Shown: positions 1-9,235 of the stretch, piece after piece
How the letters are laid out: the number at the start of each line of letters is the position of its first letter
How positions within the stretch are numbered: position 1 is the stretch's first letter
From: Ferrimonas futtsuensis DSM 18154
Lineage (GTDB): Bacteria; Pseudomonadota; Gammaproteobacteria; Enterobacterales; Shewanellaceae
Direction: 5' to 3'
NCBI RefSeq assembly: GCF_000422645.1
Contig: NZ_AUGL01000016.1
Span: 1 to 64,000, forward strand
Length of the DNA: 64,000 bases
Notes under the pieces: generated by a model
Told to the model about the DNA's origin: nothing
Databases searched by the model: none
What the model saw: the letters and a program-made list of their open reading frames with translations, nothing else
Made by a program: the position numbers and the translations under genes

Positions 1-11
1 GGCTTAACCAT
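1..11 (+). rRNA. 23S rRNA, 3' terminal bases only
   Basis: The first bases, GGCTTAACC followed by AT, match the conserved extreme 3' end of gammaproteobacterial 23S rRNA. A 5S gene follows about 140 bases later, as expected in an rrn operon. Only the tail is inside the window, so the exact last base is uncertain. Confidence 0.7.
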
Positions 12-150
12 ACAACACCCAATGGGTTTTGAAGTCCCAGATATAGAAAGCGCTTGCGAAAATGCAAACGAGAAACAGCTTGTGCGAATTGGTCTGATTT
101 GTTCCATACAAATCCAGACATTTCCTCCATCCTTGGAGGTCATCCAAATT
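12..150 (+). other. 23S-5S internal transcribed spacer
   Basis: This is a non-coding spacer between the 23S 3' end and the 5S gene. It would be removed by rRNA processing. A short hairpin CCTCCATCCTTGGAGG (125-140) lies just upstream of the 5S start and may be part of the processing stem. No gene is apparent here. Confidence 0.6.
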
Positions 151-268
151 CGTCTGACGACCATAGCGCTGTGGTCCCACCTGATCCCATGCCGAACTCA
201 GCAGTGAAACACAGTAGCGCCGATGGTAGTGTGGGAGTTCCCATGTGAGAGTAGGTCATCGTCAGGCA
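151..268 (+). rRNA. rrf: 5S ribosomal RNA
   Basis: The segment aligns by eye with E. coli 5S rRNA over its full length. It contains the highly conserved stretches GTGGTCCCACCTGA, CCCATGCCGAACTCAG and GTAGCGCCGATGGTAGTGTG. The ends GTCTGACGA and TCGTCAGGC pair to form helix I. Its position after the 23S tail and before tRNA-Thr resembles the distal end of E. coli rrnD. The last one or two bases are approximate. Confidence 0.96.
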
Positions 269-279
269 CCAATTCCTTG

Positions 280-318
280 ATGTGAGAGCGCCAATCAGGC
301 TCTTGCGTCAGGCACCAA
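280..318 (+). repeat. Degenerate copy of the 5S 3' end
   Basis: Two words from the 5S 3' end recur in the same order between the 5S gene and the tRNA. ATGTGAGAG is at 243-251 and again at 280-288. CGTCAGGCACCAA is at 260-272 and again at 306-318. The sequence between them differs and includes a small hairpin AGAGC/GCTCT. This looks like what is left of a tandem 5S copy, or of recombination between rrn spacers. Confidence 0.6.
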
Positions 319-327
319 ATACAGCGT

Positions 328-403
328 GCTGATATAGCTCAGTTGGTAGAGCGCACCCTTGGTAAGGGTGAGGTCCCCAGTTCGACTCTGGGTATTAGCA
401 CCA
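328..403 (+). tRNA. tRNA-Thr(GGT)
   Basis: The 76-nt sequence folds as a standard cloverleaf. The acceptor stem is GCTGATA/TATTAGC with one G-T pair, the D arm is GCTC/GAGC, and the anticodon stem is CACCC/GGGTG. The anticodon loop TTGGTAA carries GGT, and the T arm is CCCAG/CTGGG with TTCGACT. CCA is encoded. It is nearly identical to E. coli thrV, which also follows a 5S gene in rrnD, so it is probably transcribed with the rrn operon. Confidence 0.98.
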
Positions 404-416
404 GATAAAGCACACA

Positions 417-441
417 CCGAAAGATCGGGGCTTTTTTGGTT
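417..441 (+). terminator. Probable rrn operon terminator
   Basis: A short CCGA-aaga-TCGG hairpin is followed by GGC and two T-rich runs, just after tRNA-Thr and before the next gene. The stem is short, so efficiency is uncertain. Confidence 0.5.
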
Positions 442-527
442 TTTACGCACCTATCTTTCTGATTCACAGCCAGTCTATTGCCATCCCCCTGTGGCTGCTC
501 TAGTGTGAGTCTCACAAGGAGGAGCCT

Positions 528-1829
528 ATGAAGATTGAGATGATCTGCACCGGTGAAGAGGTGCTGTCCGGCCAAATTGTTGATACCAATGCTGCCTGGG
601 TGGCCAACACCCTGATGGAGAGTGGCTATGAACTCAGCCGTAAAACGACGGTCGGCGACAGGCTCGATGACCTGGTGGGGGCGTTCAGAGAGAGCGCTGC
701 CCGGGCGGATCTGGTGATCGTCAACGGTGGCCTGGGGCCAACCAGCGATGATTTGAGTGCCGCCGCCGCGGCCCAGGCCCTGGGAGAACCTCTGGTGATG
801 TTCGATCAGTGGCGCACGGTGATGGAGCAGATGTTTGCTGCCCGGGGCCGCACCATGACCTCAAGCAATCTGAAGCAGGCGATGCTGCCCGCCTCTGCGG
901 TGGTGGTGGATAACCCGGTGGGCACCGCCTGCGGCTTCAGAGTGAAGTTGGACGGCGCCTGGCTGTTCTTCACCCCTGGGGTTCCCCACGAGCTGTTCCG
1001 CATGATTAAGGAGCAGTTGCTGCCTTTCCTGGTCGATCTGGACCCCCTAAATGGGGGCACGGTCAGTGTGCATAAACTGCTGACCCTGGGGCAGGCAGAA
1101 TCTGCCATGGCCAACGACATTGACGATATCCCCATGGCCTGCCCCGATGGCGTGACCATTGGCTATCGCGCCTCCATGCCTCATATCGAGGTGAAGCTGT
1201 TCCACCGGGCGCGGGTAGATGAGCCGCAGTGGCAGGCGTATCTTTCTCAGGTGAAGGCGACTCTGGGGGACTCCCTGGTGGGGGAGAATCAGAAGAACAT
1301 GGGGGAGATCGTCCATCGGCTGATGGTTGAGCGGGGTGAGACCCTGGCCCTGGCCGAATCCTGCACCGGGGGCATGGTGGCGGATCAGCTGGTGACTCTG
1401 GCGGGAAGCTCAGCCTATCTGCTGGGCTCTCTGGTGACCTACAGCAACAGTGCCAAGCGCTCACAGTGTGGCGTGAAGACGCAGACCCTCGACCAGTTCG
1501 GGGCGGTGTCTCTGGAGACGGTGGTGGAGATGGCTCAGGGGGCCCGCCGGGCGCTTGGCAGCGACTTTGGGATCAGCATCAGTGGCATCGCTGGCCCAGA
1601 CGGGGGCACAGAGGAGAAACCTGTGGGTACTGTCTGTTTCTGTGTCTGCAGCGATCAGGGCCATTGGAGCCAGACCCTGGCGTTTGGCAGTGGTGGAAAC
1701 CGCTCCCGTACCCTGGTGCGTAAGCTGTCATCCGCGGTAGCCCTGGATATGCTCAGACGCCACCTTCTGGGGCTCGACCCCATCGCCGACTACCCATTCC
1801 TCACACGGGTCGAAGCCCGCCACTCCTAG
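528..1829 (+). CDS. cinA: CinA family protein (NMN amidohydrolase-like)
   Basis: This 433-aa protein has the two-domain layout of the CinA family. The N-terminal molybdopterin-binding-like domain (about 1-170) carries MICTGEEVLSGQ near the start and VNGGLGPTSDD. The C-terminal PncC/CinA domain (about 265-425) carries LALAESCTGGM and the motif SGIAGPDGG. The C-terminal domain in this family deamidates nicotinamide mononucleotide for NAD recycling; the N-terminal domain has ADP-ribose pyrophosphatase activity in some members. Start: ATG preceded by AAGGAGGAG (516-524). Its stop overlaps by 4 nt the stop of the convergent lipoprotein gene. E. coli has separate PncC and YfaY, so the exact activity mix here is inferred. 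Confidence 0.93.
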   Translation: MKIEMICTGEEVLSGQIVDTNAAWVANTLMESGYELSRKTTVGDRLDDLVGAFRESAARADLVIVNGGLGPTSDDLSAAAAAQALGEPLVMFDQWRTVMEQMFAARGRTMTSSNLKQAMLPASAVVVDNPVGTACGFRVKLDGAWLFFTPGVPHELFRMIKEQLLPFLVDLDPLNGGTVSVHKLLTLGQAESAMANDIDDIPMACPDGVTIGYRASMPHIEVKLFHRARVDEPQWQAYLSQVKATLGDSLVGENQKNMGEIVHRLMVERGETLALAESCTGGMVADQLVTLAGSSAYLLGSLVTYSNSAKRSQCGVKTQTLDQFGAVSLETVVEMAQGARRALGSDFGISISGIAGPDGGTEEKPVGTVCFCVCSDQGHWSQTLAFGSGGNRSRTLVRKLSSAVALDMLRRHLLGLDPIADYPFLTRVEARHS

Positions 1830-2386
1830 TTGGTGCCACCCTCCAGGTGGAAGCGAATGATGCCGGGTTCTATGGTGATCTCCCGGCCAAAGCGGCCCAG
1901 CAGATCCTGGGCCCAGTCACTCTCATCCAGGGTGTAGATCGGCTGGTTGGCCAGGAACAGTTTCACGGCTGCCAGGCTCTCCTTACCTAAGCGCTCCAGG
2001 GGCAGAGTCAGGTCATCTGGATAGGCTTTCACCTCCACCAGAGTCAGATCCTTCAGGTAGATCCCCCGATCTTCCGGCCGGTACCAGGGGGTGGCGGCCA
2101 GAGTTGCGGTCAGGGAGGCCCTCAATGGCAGCAGCGGTGTACGGATGACAAACTCCGACAGGGTCGTCACCCGAATCTGCTGCTGATCGTGGCGCCCAAT
2201 CTCCACATCGATGCGGTTGAGGTTGATTTCGGTATCCAGTGCCGGGATGGGGGAGTGGCGCTCCTCTATGGTGAGTTTCTCCTGGAGATACCCCTCCACC
2301 TCCCGCTCATTGAGGGTATAGCTGGTGGCACAGCCGGCCAGGGCCAGGGCCAGCCCCACGGCCGGGACGTATCGCAAATGCCTCAT
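1826..2386 (-). CDS. YceB-like lipoprotein (DUF1439)
   Basis: This 186-aa predicted lipoprotein has an N-terminal signal ending in the lipobox ALAGC, with the lipidated Cys near residue 19. The body resembles E. coli YceB, with YTLNEREVEGYL, a stretch on EINLNRIDVEIGR, and a C-terminal EITIEPGIIRFHL segment. No enzymatic motif is visible. The family is of unknown function and predicted to bind lipid-like ligands in the periplasm. The gene lies downstream of ppc on the same strand, but the hairpin at 2399-2423 separates them. It is convergent with cinA. Confidence 0.85.
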   Translation of the reverse strand: MRHLRYVPAVGLALALAGCATSYTLNEREVEGYLQEKLTIEERHSPIPALDTEINLNRIDVEIGRHDQQQIRVTTLSEFVIRTPLLPLRASLTATLAATPWYRPEDRGIYLKDLTLVEVKAYPDDLTLPLERLGKESLAAVKLFLANQPIYTLDESDWAQDLLGRFGREITIEPGIIRFHLEGGTN

Positions 2387-2398
2387 GACTCTCTCCCA

Positions 2399-2423
2399 TA
2401 AAAAAGCGGGCCGCAGCCCGCTT
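2399..2423 (-). terminator. Terminator of ppc
   Basis: Inverted repeat AGCGGGC-CGCA-GCCCGCT. Read on the minus strand it is followed by a run of six T. It lies just after the ppc stop codon. Confidence 0.85.
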
Positions 2424-2429
2424 GTTTCG

Positions 2430-5072
2430 TTACCCGGTATTGCGCATACCGGCGGCGATGCCGGCGATGGTGACCATCAGCGCCTGTTTGATGTCGTCCA
2501 GCTCCTCCTCCTTGCCTCGACAGCGGCGCAGCAGCTCCGCCTGCAGGAAGTTAAGGGGGTCGATGTAGGGGTGGCGCAGTTCAACGGACTCCCGATTCCA
2601 GGGGGTGTGCTCCATCAGAGTCTGCTCCTGGGTCAGTTGCAGCACGGTACGGATGTCCTGCTCCAGCTGGCTGCGCAGTTGATGACCCAGACCATGGAGC
2701 TCCTGTGGCACCAGGACCCGGTCGTAGTAGGCGGCCAGGTGGGGCTCCGCCTTGGCGTACACCATCTCCAGCATGGAGAGACGGGTTCGGAAGAAGGGCC
2801 AGGACTGGAACATGGCGGTCAGCGTCGGTTGTTCACCGGCGTCGATCGCCTCCTTGAGGCCGGCGCCGGCACCCAGCCAGGCGGGCAACATCAGCCGGTT
2901 CTGAGTCCAGGCAAAGATCCACGGGATGGCACGCAGAGATTCCACACCGCCGTCGGCGCGGCGCTTGGCGGGGCGGCTGCCAAGGGGCAGATCCGACAGC
3001 TCCTGCTCCGGCGTGGCAGCACGGAAGTAGGGCACAAACTGTGGCTCTTCCCGAACGATGTTGCGATAGGCGGTCACCGAGGTGTCGGCAATGCGATCCA
3101 TCAGGTCACGCCAGGCCTGCTTGGGCTGCGGCGGGGGCAACAGGGTGGCTTCCAGCACCGCAGAGGTGTAGAGCGCCAGGCTCTGCACCGCCACCTTGGG
3201 CAGGCCGAACTTAAAGCGGATCATCTCACCCTGCTCGGTGACTCGCAGTCGACCGTCCACCGAACCAGGGGGCTGAGACAGGATCGCTTCGTGAGCGGGG
3301 CCGCCGCCACGACCGATGCTGCCGCCGCGACCGTGGAACAGGGTCAGGGCCACATTCGCTTCCTTACACACCTCGACCAGGGCTTCCTGGGCGCGGTACT
3401 GCGCCCAGGAGGCGGCCATTACGCCGGCGTCTTTGGCGGAGTCGGAGTACCCGATCATCACCTGCTGCTTGCCGCGGATGTAACCCAGGTACCAGTCGAT
3501 GGCCAGCAGCTGCTCGACACAGTTGGCGGCATTTTGCAGATCATCCAGGGTTTCGAACAGGGGGACGATGGGCATGGCAAACTGACAGCCACACTCCTTG
3601 AGCAGCAGCGCAACCGCCAACACGTCGGACGGGGCACTGGCCATGGAGATGACGTAGGAACCCAGGGCTTCCGGATGCTGCTGGGCAATAAGCTTGCAGG
3701 TGTCCAGCACCTCCCTGGTGTCCTCGGTCGGTGACCAACTGCTGGGCAGCAGAGGGCGACGATTGGCCAGCTCTCTGAGCAGGAACGCCTGTTTCTCCTC
3801 CTCCTGCCAGTGCTCGTAGTCGCCGAGGCCCAGATAGCGGGTGATCTCGGCCAGGGCACTGGTGTGGCGGGCGGAGTCCTGACGAATGTCCAGGCGGATC
3901 AGGCCAACACCGAAGCAATGCAGGCGGCGCAGGGTGTCCAACAGCAGGCCGTTGGCGATCAGGCGCATTCTGGATTGCAGCAGGCTGTCGTAGATGAGTT
4001 GCAGTGGTTCAAGCAACTCGGCCTTGCTGGTGATCTTCTGCTCAGGCTCCAGGTAGGGGGGGTAACCGTCGAGACAGGCGTGTACCTCTTCCAGGTTGAT
4101 GACCAGCTTGTCTCTCAGCTGTCTCAGGGCAACTCGGTAGGGCTCGTTGGTCTCCCCCGCCAGTTGGCGCAGTTCGTCGGAACACTCCTCCATGGAGAGC
4201 TCACTGATCAGGGTTTTGATGTCGGCCAGGTACAGGTTCAGGGCGATTTTGCGATTTTTCAGCAGAACCCTGGAGGTGACCTTGGCGGTAACATTGGGGT
4301 TGCCGTCCCGGTCGCCACCCATCCAGCTGGAGAACTTCACCGGTACGGTGTCCGGTGGCAGTTGCACGCCAGCATGGGCTTCCAGGCGATCGTTCACCTG
4401 ACGCAGGAAATCGGGTACCGCCTGCCACAGGCTGTCTTCAACGGCGGCCCAGCCCCAGCTCGCCTCATCCTCAGGGGTGGGGCGCTGGGTACGAATTTCG
4501 TTGGTGTGCCAGATTTGGGCGATCAGCTGGCGCAGGCGAAGCCGCTGCTGCTGAAGTTCCCGTTCGCTGAGCTGGGGGTTTTCCAGTTCGGCCAGACACT
4601 CGATGATGGCACTGTATTTGGTGATCAGGGTACGACGGGTCACCTCGGTGGGGTGAGCGGTCAGTACCAGATCGATCTCCAGACGACCCAGCTCTTCCAG
4701 CAGCTTCTCGGGCTCAAGCTGGGCCTTGCCGTTGAGCAGTCGACCCAACAGCATGTCCACCGGATCGGGGACGCACACCAGCTGATCGCAATTGCGGGAG
4801 ATGGTGTGGAACTGTTCCGCCAGGTTGGCCAGGTTCAGAAACTGGTTGAAGGCACGAACAAAGGGAACAAGCTCTTGATCGCTCAGTTGGTCCAATAGCT
4901 CCAGCATCTTATGACGTGCACCGGATTCGCGTTTCCTGGAGGCCTTGGAGAGCTGACGAATGGTCTCCACTTTGTCGACGAAACCCTCACCCAAATGGTC
5001 GCCGATGGTCTCCCCCAGCAACTGTCCCAACATGCTGATGTTGGCCTTGAGTGGTGCGTTGATGTCGCTCAT
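2430..5072 (-). CDS. ppc: Phosphoenolpyruvate carboxylase
   Basis: PEP carboxylase (880 aa; E. coli enzyme 883 aa) fixes bicarbonate onto PEP to give oxaloacetate and so refills the TCA cycle. Diagnostic stretches are present: [12 protein letters not shown] with the catalytic His, [15 protein letters not shown], the [16 protein letters not shown] loop, and the invariant C-terminus AGMRNTG. The reading frame extends 15 codons upstream, but the start chosen (MSDINAP) has AGGGGA about 8 nt ahead and matches the family N-terminus. The gene stands alone, followed by its own terminator. In relatives the enzyme is allosterically regulated by acetyl-CoA and aspartate; that is family knowledge, not visible here. 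Confidence 0.98.
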   Translation of the reverse strand: MSDINAPLKANISMLGQLLGETIGDHLGEGFVDKVETIRQLSKASRKRESGARHKMLELLDQLSDQELVPFVRAFNQFLNLANLAEQFHTISRNCDQLVCVPDPVDMLLGRLLNGKAQLEPEKLLEELGRLEIDLVLTAHPTEVTRRTLITKYSAIIECLAELENPQLSERELQQQRLRLRQLIAQIWHTNEIRTQRPTPEDEASWGWAAVEDSLWQAVPDFLRQVNDRLEAHAGVQLPPDTVPVKFSSWMGGDRDGNPNVTAKVTSRVLLKNRKIALNLYLADIKTLISELSMEECSDELRQLAGETNEPYRVALRQLRDKLVINLEEVHACLDGYPPYLEPEQKITSKAELLEPLQLIYDSLLQSRMRLIANGLLLDTLRRLHCFGVGLIRLDIRQDSARHTSALAEITRYLGLGDYEHWQEEEKQAFLLRELANRRPLLPSSWSPTEDTREVLDTCKLIAQQHPEALGSYVISMASAPSDVLAVALLLKECGCQFAMPIVPLFETLDDLQNAANCVEQLLAIDWYLGYIRGKQQVMIGYSDSAKDAGVMAASWAQYRAQEALVEVCKEANVALTLFHGRGGSIGRGGGPAHEAILSQPPGSVDGRLRVTEQGEMIRFKFGLPKVAVQSLALYTSAVLEATLLPPPQPKQAWRDLMDRIADTSVTAYRNIVREEPQFVPYFRAATPEQELSDLPLGSRPAKRRADGGVESLRAIPWIFAWTQNRLMLPAWLGAGAGLKEAIDAGEQPTLTAMFQSWPFFRTRLSMLEMVYAKAEPHLAAYYDRVLVPQELHGLGHQLRSQLEQDIRTVLQLTQEQTLMEHTPWNRESVELRHPYIDPLNFLQAELLRRCRGKEEELDDIKQALMVTIAGIAAGMRNTG

Positions 5073-5171
5073 GGTGATGTTTCCCCTCTGCATAAATACC
5101 GCACTGCAATCGATCAAAGTATCACGAATGACCGGGCTCAGATAGTCCGGCCAGTTAGATTAAACAGACGT

Positions 5172-6332
5172 TTACTCCCCTGATAAGCAAAATTTATTAA
5201 TGAAGTGGCCAAGCAACCTGGGTGTTGAGGTGAGATATTCCATGGATAGATATTCATCAGGCTGGTGGGCCTGCTCGATGCTTCCCGGCCCCAGTACCAG
5301 GGTCTGACAACCCAGTTGGTTGATGTAGGGCGCCTCGGTGGCGTAGTTCACCGCCCGGGCTTCCTCTCCGCACAACTGGCCAGCCAGCTTGAGCAGGGTG
5401 TCTTCACCCCGATAGGCAAAGGGTTCTGAGCCTGGGTAGAGGTGGCTGAGGGCGACTGCGTCAGGATAGCGATCGGTAACCGGTTTGAGCGCCTGACGCA
5501 GCAGTTGCTCCAGCCGTTCCAGGCTCATCCCTGGCAGGGGGCGCAGATCCAGATTGAGGGTGCAGCAGCCGCAGATGCGATTCACCGCGTCGCCGCCGTG
5601 GATGTGTCCCAGGTTGAGGGTGGGATAGGGTACGGAGAACTCCTCCTGACGGAAACTCTGCGCCAGGGTCTGTTTCAGCTGGATAAGCTGAGTAATGATC
5701 AGGTTCATTACCTCGATGGCGTTGAGCCCTTTGTCCGGATCCGAGGAGTGGCCACTGCGGCCGGTGACCCGAATGCCCAGGGCGGCATGCCCCTTGTGCA
5801 TGTGTACCGGCTTGAGTCCTGTGGGTTCGCCAATCAGGGCGTACTCCGGGGAGATGCCGGCACCGGCGGCAAAGGCCTTGGCGCCTGCCATGGTGGTCTC
5901 CTCGTCGGCGGTGGCCAGTATATAGAGCGGGCGGGTGAGATTGCCCAGCTCCACAGAGACTGCGGCTTCCAGCACCAGGGCAAAGAACCCCTTCATGTCA
6001 CAGGTCCCCAGGCCATACCAGCGGTTGTCCCTCTCCTCCAGGGTGAAGGGGTCACGGCTCCAGCGCCCCTCATCGAAGGGCACGGTGTCCGTGTGGCCAG
6101 CCAGCAGCAGCCCGCCGGGCAGGTTTGGGCCGATGCGGGCCAGCAGGTTGGCTTTGCCTGGTTGACCCGGCAGGGGCAGCACCTCACATTGAAATCCCAG
6201 TTGGCTGAACCAGCCGTGCAGCAACTCGATGACCGGCAGGTTGCTCTGGTCCCATTTGGCGTCCAATGCGCTGATGGAGGGCGTGGCGATCAGTTGCTGG
6301 AATCTCTGCTTCAGTTCTGGAATCTTTTTCAT
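5172..6332 (-). CDS. argE: Acetylornithine deacetylase
   Basis: ArgE (386 aa) hydrolyses N2-acetylornithine to ornithine, the step before ornithine transcarbamylase. It is an M20-family metallohydrolase. Metal and catalytic residues are visible: His80 and Asp82 in GHTDTVP, Asp112 in GTCDMKG, and Glu144-Glu145 in ATADEETT. The dimerisation domain begins near residue 180 (GHAALGIRVTGRSGHSSDP). The gene is divergent from argC across a 205-bp region holding candidate ARG boxes, the arrangement seen in enteric bacteria. Having ArgE implies the linear arginine pathway, which also needs an N-acetylglutamate synthase; the ArgH-ArgA fusion in this window supplies that. Confidence 0.97.
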   Translation of the reverse strand: MKKIPELKQRFQQLIATPSISALDAKWDQSNLPVIELLHGWFSQLGFQCEVLPLPGQPGKANLLARIGPNLPGGLLLAGHTDTVPFDEGRWSRDPFTLEERDNRWYGLGTCDMKGFFALVLEAAVSVELGNLTRPLYILATADEETTMAGAKAFAAGAGISPEYALIGEPTGLKPVHMHKGHAALGIRVTGRSGHSSDPDKGLNAIEVMNLIITQLIQLKQTLAQSFRQEEFSVPYPTLNLGHIHGGDAVNRICGCCTLNLDLRPLPGMSLERLEQLLRQALKPVTDRYPDAVALSHLYPGSEPFAYRGEDTLLKLAGQLCGEEARAVNYATEAPYINQLGCQTLVLGPGSIEQAHQPDEYLSMEYLTSTPRLLGHFINKFCLSGE

Positions 6333-6472
6333 AATTAATAATTCAAAAAGGTTGCATAACTATGTCGGGGTGGTAGTCTATCAAGGTCGCAGCCGTTAGA
6401 CGATAGCCAAGGTTATGAAAATTCAAATCAGGACAGTACATCCCCACCTCCTACGACGACGATAAATTCAGA
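6330..6472. promoter_or_regulatory. argE/argC control region with candidate ARG boxes
   Basis: ArgR binds an 18-bp palindrome of the form WNTGAATWWWWATTCANW. Three segments keep a full ATTCA half-site in AT-rich context: 6330-6347 (about three mismatches, overlapping the argE start), 6410-6427 and 6455-6472 (each about four mismatches). Divergent argE/argC control by ArgR is well known, and argR is in this window. The individual sites are inferred by eye. Confidence 0.45.
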
Positions 6473-6478
6473 TCGTCG
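6457..6478. repeat. Inverted repeat in the argC leader
   Basis: Perfect 7-bp inverted repeat CGACGAT (6457-6463) and ATCGTCG (6472-6478) with an 8-nt spacer. It overlaps the third candidate ARG box and lies about 60 nt before argC. It could be an RNA hairpin or part of the operator. Confidence 0.5.
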
Positions 6479-6537
6479 CCGCCCCTGCTGGCGCCTCTTC
6501 GCTACCCTTATATTTGCTAGTTAACGGACACAACCTC

Positions 6538-7545
6538 ATGACCACTATAGCTGTAATCGGCGCCACCGGGTATGCCGGTGCCACCCTGGCCAAACTGATT
6601 GCCCTGTCGCCAGCCCTGACCCTGGGCGGCCTATATGTTTCTGAAAACAGCCTGGATGCGGGCAAACCGCTGAGTCAGCTCTATCCCGAGATGTTGGGTC
6701 TGGTGGACGAGACGGTTCTGGGATTGGGGGCCGAGGCCCTGGCGGACCTGTGCAGCCAATGCGATGGCGTCGCCCTGGCCACCGAACACCTGGTGTCGGC
6801 CTCGCTGGTGCCACAACTGCTGCAGGCGGGCTTGTCGGTGTTTGATCTCTCCGGTGGTCACAGGTTCAAGGACGCCAGCATCTATCCCAGCTATTACGGA
6901 TTCGAGCACCCCCATCCTCAATTGCTGCTGGAGGCGGAGTATGGCCTGGTGGACTGGTACCCTCACACTCTCAAGGGCAGCAAGCTGATTGCCGTGCCCG
7001 GTTGTTATCCCACCGCTTCGTTGCTGGGGCTCAAGCCTTTGAAACAATCAGGTTTGTTGCAGGAGTCCTCGATGCCGGTGATCAACGCGGTCAGTGGCGT
7101 CAGTGGTGCCGGTCGCAAGGCCCAGCTGACTACCCATCTGTGTGAGGTGAGCCTGACGCCCTACGGCGTCCTGGGCCACAGGCACCAGCCTGAGATTGAG
7201 ACCTACCTGGGGCAGCAGGTGGTGTTTACCCCCCACCTGGGGAATTTCAAGCGAGGCATCCTGGCCACCATCACCTGCCAGATGAAGCCGGGCACCACAG
7301 AGGCGGATGTTGCCCAAGCCTTTGATGTTTATCAGGGCAGTGACAAGGTGAAGCTGATGCCTGCCGGCAGCTGGCCTAAAATCGATGATGTGGCGGGCAG
7401 CGATCGCTGTCTGCTGGCGTGGAAGCTGGATCCCCTGCGCAACGTTCTGGTGGTGGCCAGTGCCATCGACAATTTGATGAAGGGGGCTGCCAGTCAGGCC
7501 CTTGAGTGCATAAACATTCATTTTGGTCATGAGGTGTATTCATGA
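6538..7545 (+). CDS. argC: N-acetyl-gamma-glutamyl-phosphate reductase
   Basis: ArgC (335 aa) reduces N-acetylglutamyl-5-phosphate with NADPH to the semialdehyde, step three of arginine synthesis. The N-terminal Rossmann motif IGATGYAGA is at residues 6-14. The active-site cysteine lies in VPGCYPTA, and the sequence HRHQPEIE is conserved in the family. The ATG at 6538 is preferred over an upstream TTG at 6514 because it places the Rossmann strand at the N-terminus; its Shine-Dalgarno is weak. The stop overlaps the argB start (ATGA), so the two are translationally coupled. Confidence 0.97.
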   Translation: MTTIAVIGATGYAGATLAKLIALSPALTLGGLYVSENSLDAGKPLSQLYPEMLGLVDETVLGLGAEALADLCSQCDGVALATEHLVSASLVPQLLQAGLSVFDLSGGHRFKDASIYPSYYGFEHPHPQLLLEAEYGLVDWYPHTLKGSKLIAVPGCYPTASLLGLKPLKQSGLLQESSMPVINAVSGVSGAGRKAQLTTHLCEVSLTPYGVLGHRHQPEIETYLGQQVVFTPHLGNFKRGILATITCQMKPGTTEADVAQAFDVYQGSDKVKLMPAGSWPKIDDVAGSDRCLLAWKLDPLRNVLVVASAIDNLMKGAASQALECINIHFGHEVYS

Positions 7546-8321
7546 AGTTGATGGTGATCAAGGTAGGGGGCGCCCTACTGGAGTGTGATAAGGGGATGAC
7601 CCGGCTGTTTGACACCCTGACCAAGCTGACCGCTCAGGGCTGGCAGCCCGTGCTGGTGCACGGTGGCGGGGTACTGGTGGAGCAGCAGCTCAGTGCCAAT
7701 GGCATGGTCTCCACCAAGCATCAGGGACTGCGGGTCACGCCGGAGGAGCAGATGCCCATCGTCGCCGGCGCCCTGGCGGGCATTGCCAACACCAAGCTGG
7801 TGGCGGCGGCCAAAGCGTCCGGACTGACCCCTGTAGGGCTGACCCTGGGCGACGGTGACATGGTGACGGCTCAGGTGCTGGATCCCAAGTTGGGGTTCGT
7901 TGGCCAGGTGGTGCCCAAGAGCGACGCCCTGCTGTCGGCACTGCTGACTTGCGGCATGTTGCCCATCATCAGTTCCATTGCCGCGGATGACCAGGGGCAG
8001 CTGCTTAACGTCAACGCCGACCAGGCGGCCACCGCCGTCTGCCAGCTGCTCAAGGCGCCGCTGACCCTGCTCTCCGATGTGTCCGGTGTGTTGGATGGCA
8101 AGGGGCAGTTGATTCCCGAACTGACGCCGGAACTGGCCCAGGAGCTGGTGCGCAGCGGCGTCATCGAGGGCGGAATGAAGGTCAAGGTGGAAGCGGCCCA
8201 GGCGGCGGCCCAGACCATTAACAACAAGGTGACGGTGGCCAGTTGGCGCCACCCGGAACAGCTGGCCGGTCTGGTGGATGGCCACAGTGTCGGCACTCAG
8301 ATCTATCCCAAAGGAGCATAG
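7542..8321 (+). CDS. argB: Acetylglutamate kinase
   Basis: ArgB (259 aa) phosphorylates N-acetylglutamate, step two of arginine synthesis. Amino-acid-kinase motifs are clear: [10 protein letters not shown] at the N-terminus with the catalytic Lys, the LVHGGG loop, NVNADQAA for substrate and nucleotide, and [10 protein letters not shown] near the C-terminus. The length matches the E. coli-type, arginine-insensitive enzyme (about 258 aa); the N-terminal helix of arginine-inhibited kinases is absent. The start overlaps argC by 4 nt, and argF begins 2 nt after the stop. Confidence 0.97.
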   Translation: MKLMVIKVGGALLECDKGMTRLFDTLTKLTAQGWQPVLVHGGGVLVEQQLSANGMVSTKHQGLRVTPEEQMPIVAGALAGIANTKLVAAAKASGLTPVGLTLGDGDMVTAQVLDPKLGFVGQVVPKSDALLSALLTCGMLPIISSIAADDQGQLLNVNADQAATAVCQLLKAPLTLLSDVSGVLDGKGQLIPELTPELAQELVRSGVIEGGMKVKVEAAQAAAQTINNKVTVASWRHPEQLAGLVDGHSVGTQIYPKGA

Positions 8322-8322
8322 G

Positions 8323-9225
8323 ATGCAGCATCTGTTAACTCTGAAACATTGGAGCAGCGCCCAGATTGAGGCGGTGCTGGAGAAGGCCCTGACCCTGAAG
8401 GCGGACTACACCCCTCACCATGAAGCGCTGAAGGGGAAGAGTGTGGCCACCCTGTTTGAGAAGCCCTCCCTGCGTACCCGGGTGAGTTTCGATGTGGGGA
8501 TCAATAAGCTGGGTGGCCACGCGGTCTACCTGGATCAGCAGAACGGCGCCCTGGGGCAGCGGGAGTCGGTAAAGGACTTCGCCCAGAACCTGTCGCGCTG
8601 GTGCGACGCCATCGTCGCCCGGGTGTTTGATCATGCCACCCTGGAGGAGCTGGCGGCCCACGCCACGGTGCCGGTGGTGAACTCCCTGTGCAACCTCTAT
8701 CACCCCTGTCAGGCGATGGCGGACATGCTGACCCTGAAGGAGCAGTATGGAAACCTTCAGGGCAAAACCCTGGCCTATGTGGGGGATGGCAACAACGTCA
8801 CCCATTCGCTGATGATCATCAGCGCCAAGCTGGGAGTGAACATGGTGGTGGTCTGCCCACCCGGCCATTTCCCCGATGGTCAGCAGGTAGTGGAGGCCCA
8901 GGCCCTGGCGGCGGAACACGGCACCACCCTGACCCTGAGCAGCGATTTGGCCGCCCTGAAGGGGGTGGATGCCATCTATGCCGATACCTGGATCTCCATG
9001 GGGGACAGCACCCCCATCGAGCAGATCAAAGCCAAGTTCGCCCACTACCAGGTGAACGCCAAGATGATGGCCGACAGTGGCGCAAGCTACTTCCTCCACT
9101 GTCAGCCAGCCCACCGCGAGGTGGAAGTGACTTCAGAGGTGATGGATTCGGAACAATCCCTGGTGATGGACCAGGCGGAAAACCGGATGCATGCCCAAAA
9201 CGCCATACTTCTGACCCTGATTTGA
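8323..9225 (+). CDS. argF: Ornithine carbamoyltransferase
   Basis: OTCase (300 aa) makes citrulline from ornithine and carbamoyl phosphate. The carbamoyl-phosphate loop reads SLRTR within [12 protein letters not shown], a common variant of STRTR. The ornithine-binding SMG loop is present as DTWISMGD, which argues for ornithine rather than acetylornithine as substrate. The catalytic Cys region is HCQPAHR. The start at 8323 is chosen over an in-frame upstream codon inside argB because AAGGAG lies about 7 nt ahead and the family N-terminus fits. It is embedded in argCBFGH. Confidence 0.96.
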   Translation: MQHLLTLKHWSSAQIEAVLEKALTLKADYTPHHEALKGKSVATLFEKPSLRTRVSFDVGINKLGGHAVYLDQQNGALGQRESVKDFAQNLSRWCDAIVARVFDHATLEELAAHATVPVVNSLCNLYHPCQAMADMLTLKEQYGNLQGKTLAYVGDGNNVTHSLMIISAKLGVNMVVVCPPGHFPDGQQVVEAQALAAEHGTTLTLSSDLAALKGVDAIYADTWISMGDSTPIEQIKAKFAHYQVNAKMMADSGASYFLHCQPAHREVEVTSEVMDSEQSLVMDQAENRMHAQNAILLTLI

Positions 9226-9235
9226 GGACCCCCCT

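Noticed and set aside
2325-3734. Long open frame opposite ppc
   Set aside because: It is antisense to the well-supported ppc gene, has low-complexity Gly/Gln/His-rich composition typical of reverse frames of GC-rich genes, and no ribosome-binding site.
8323-9225. argF as acetylornithine carbamoyltransferase
   Set aside because: The SMG ornithine loop is intact and argE is present, so the substrate should be ornithine.
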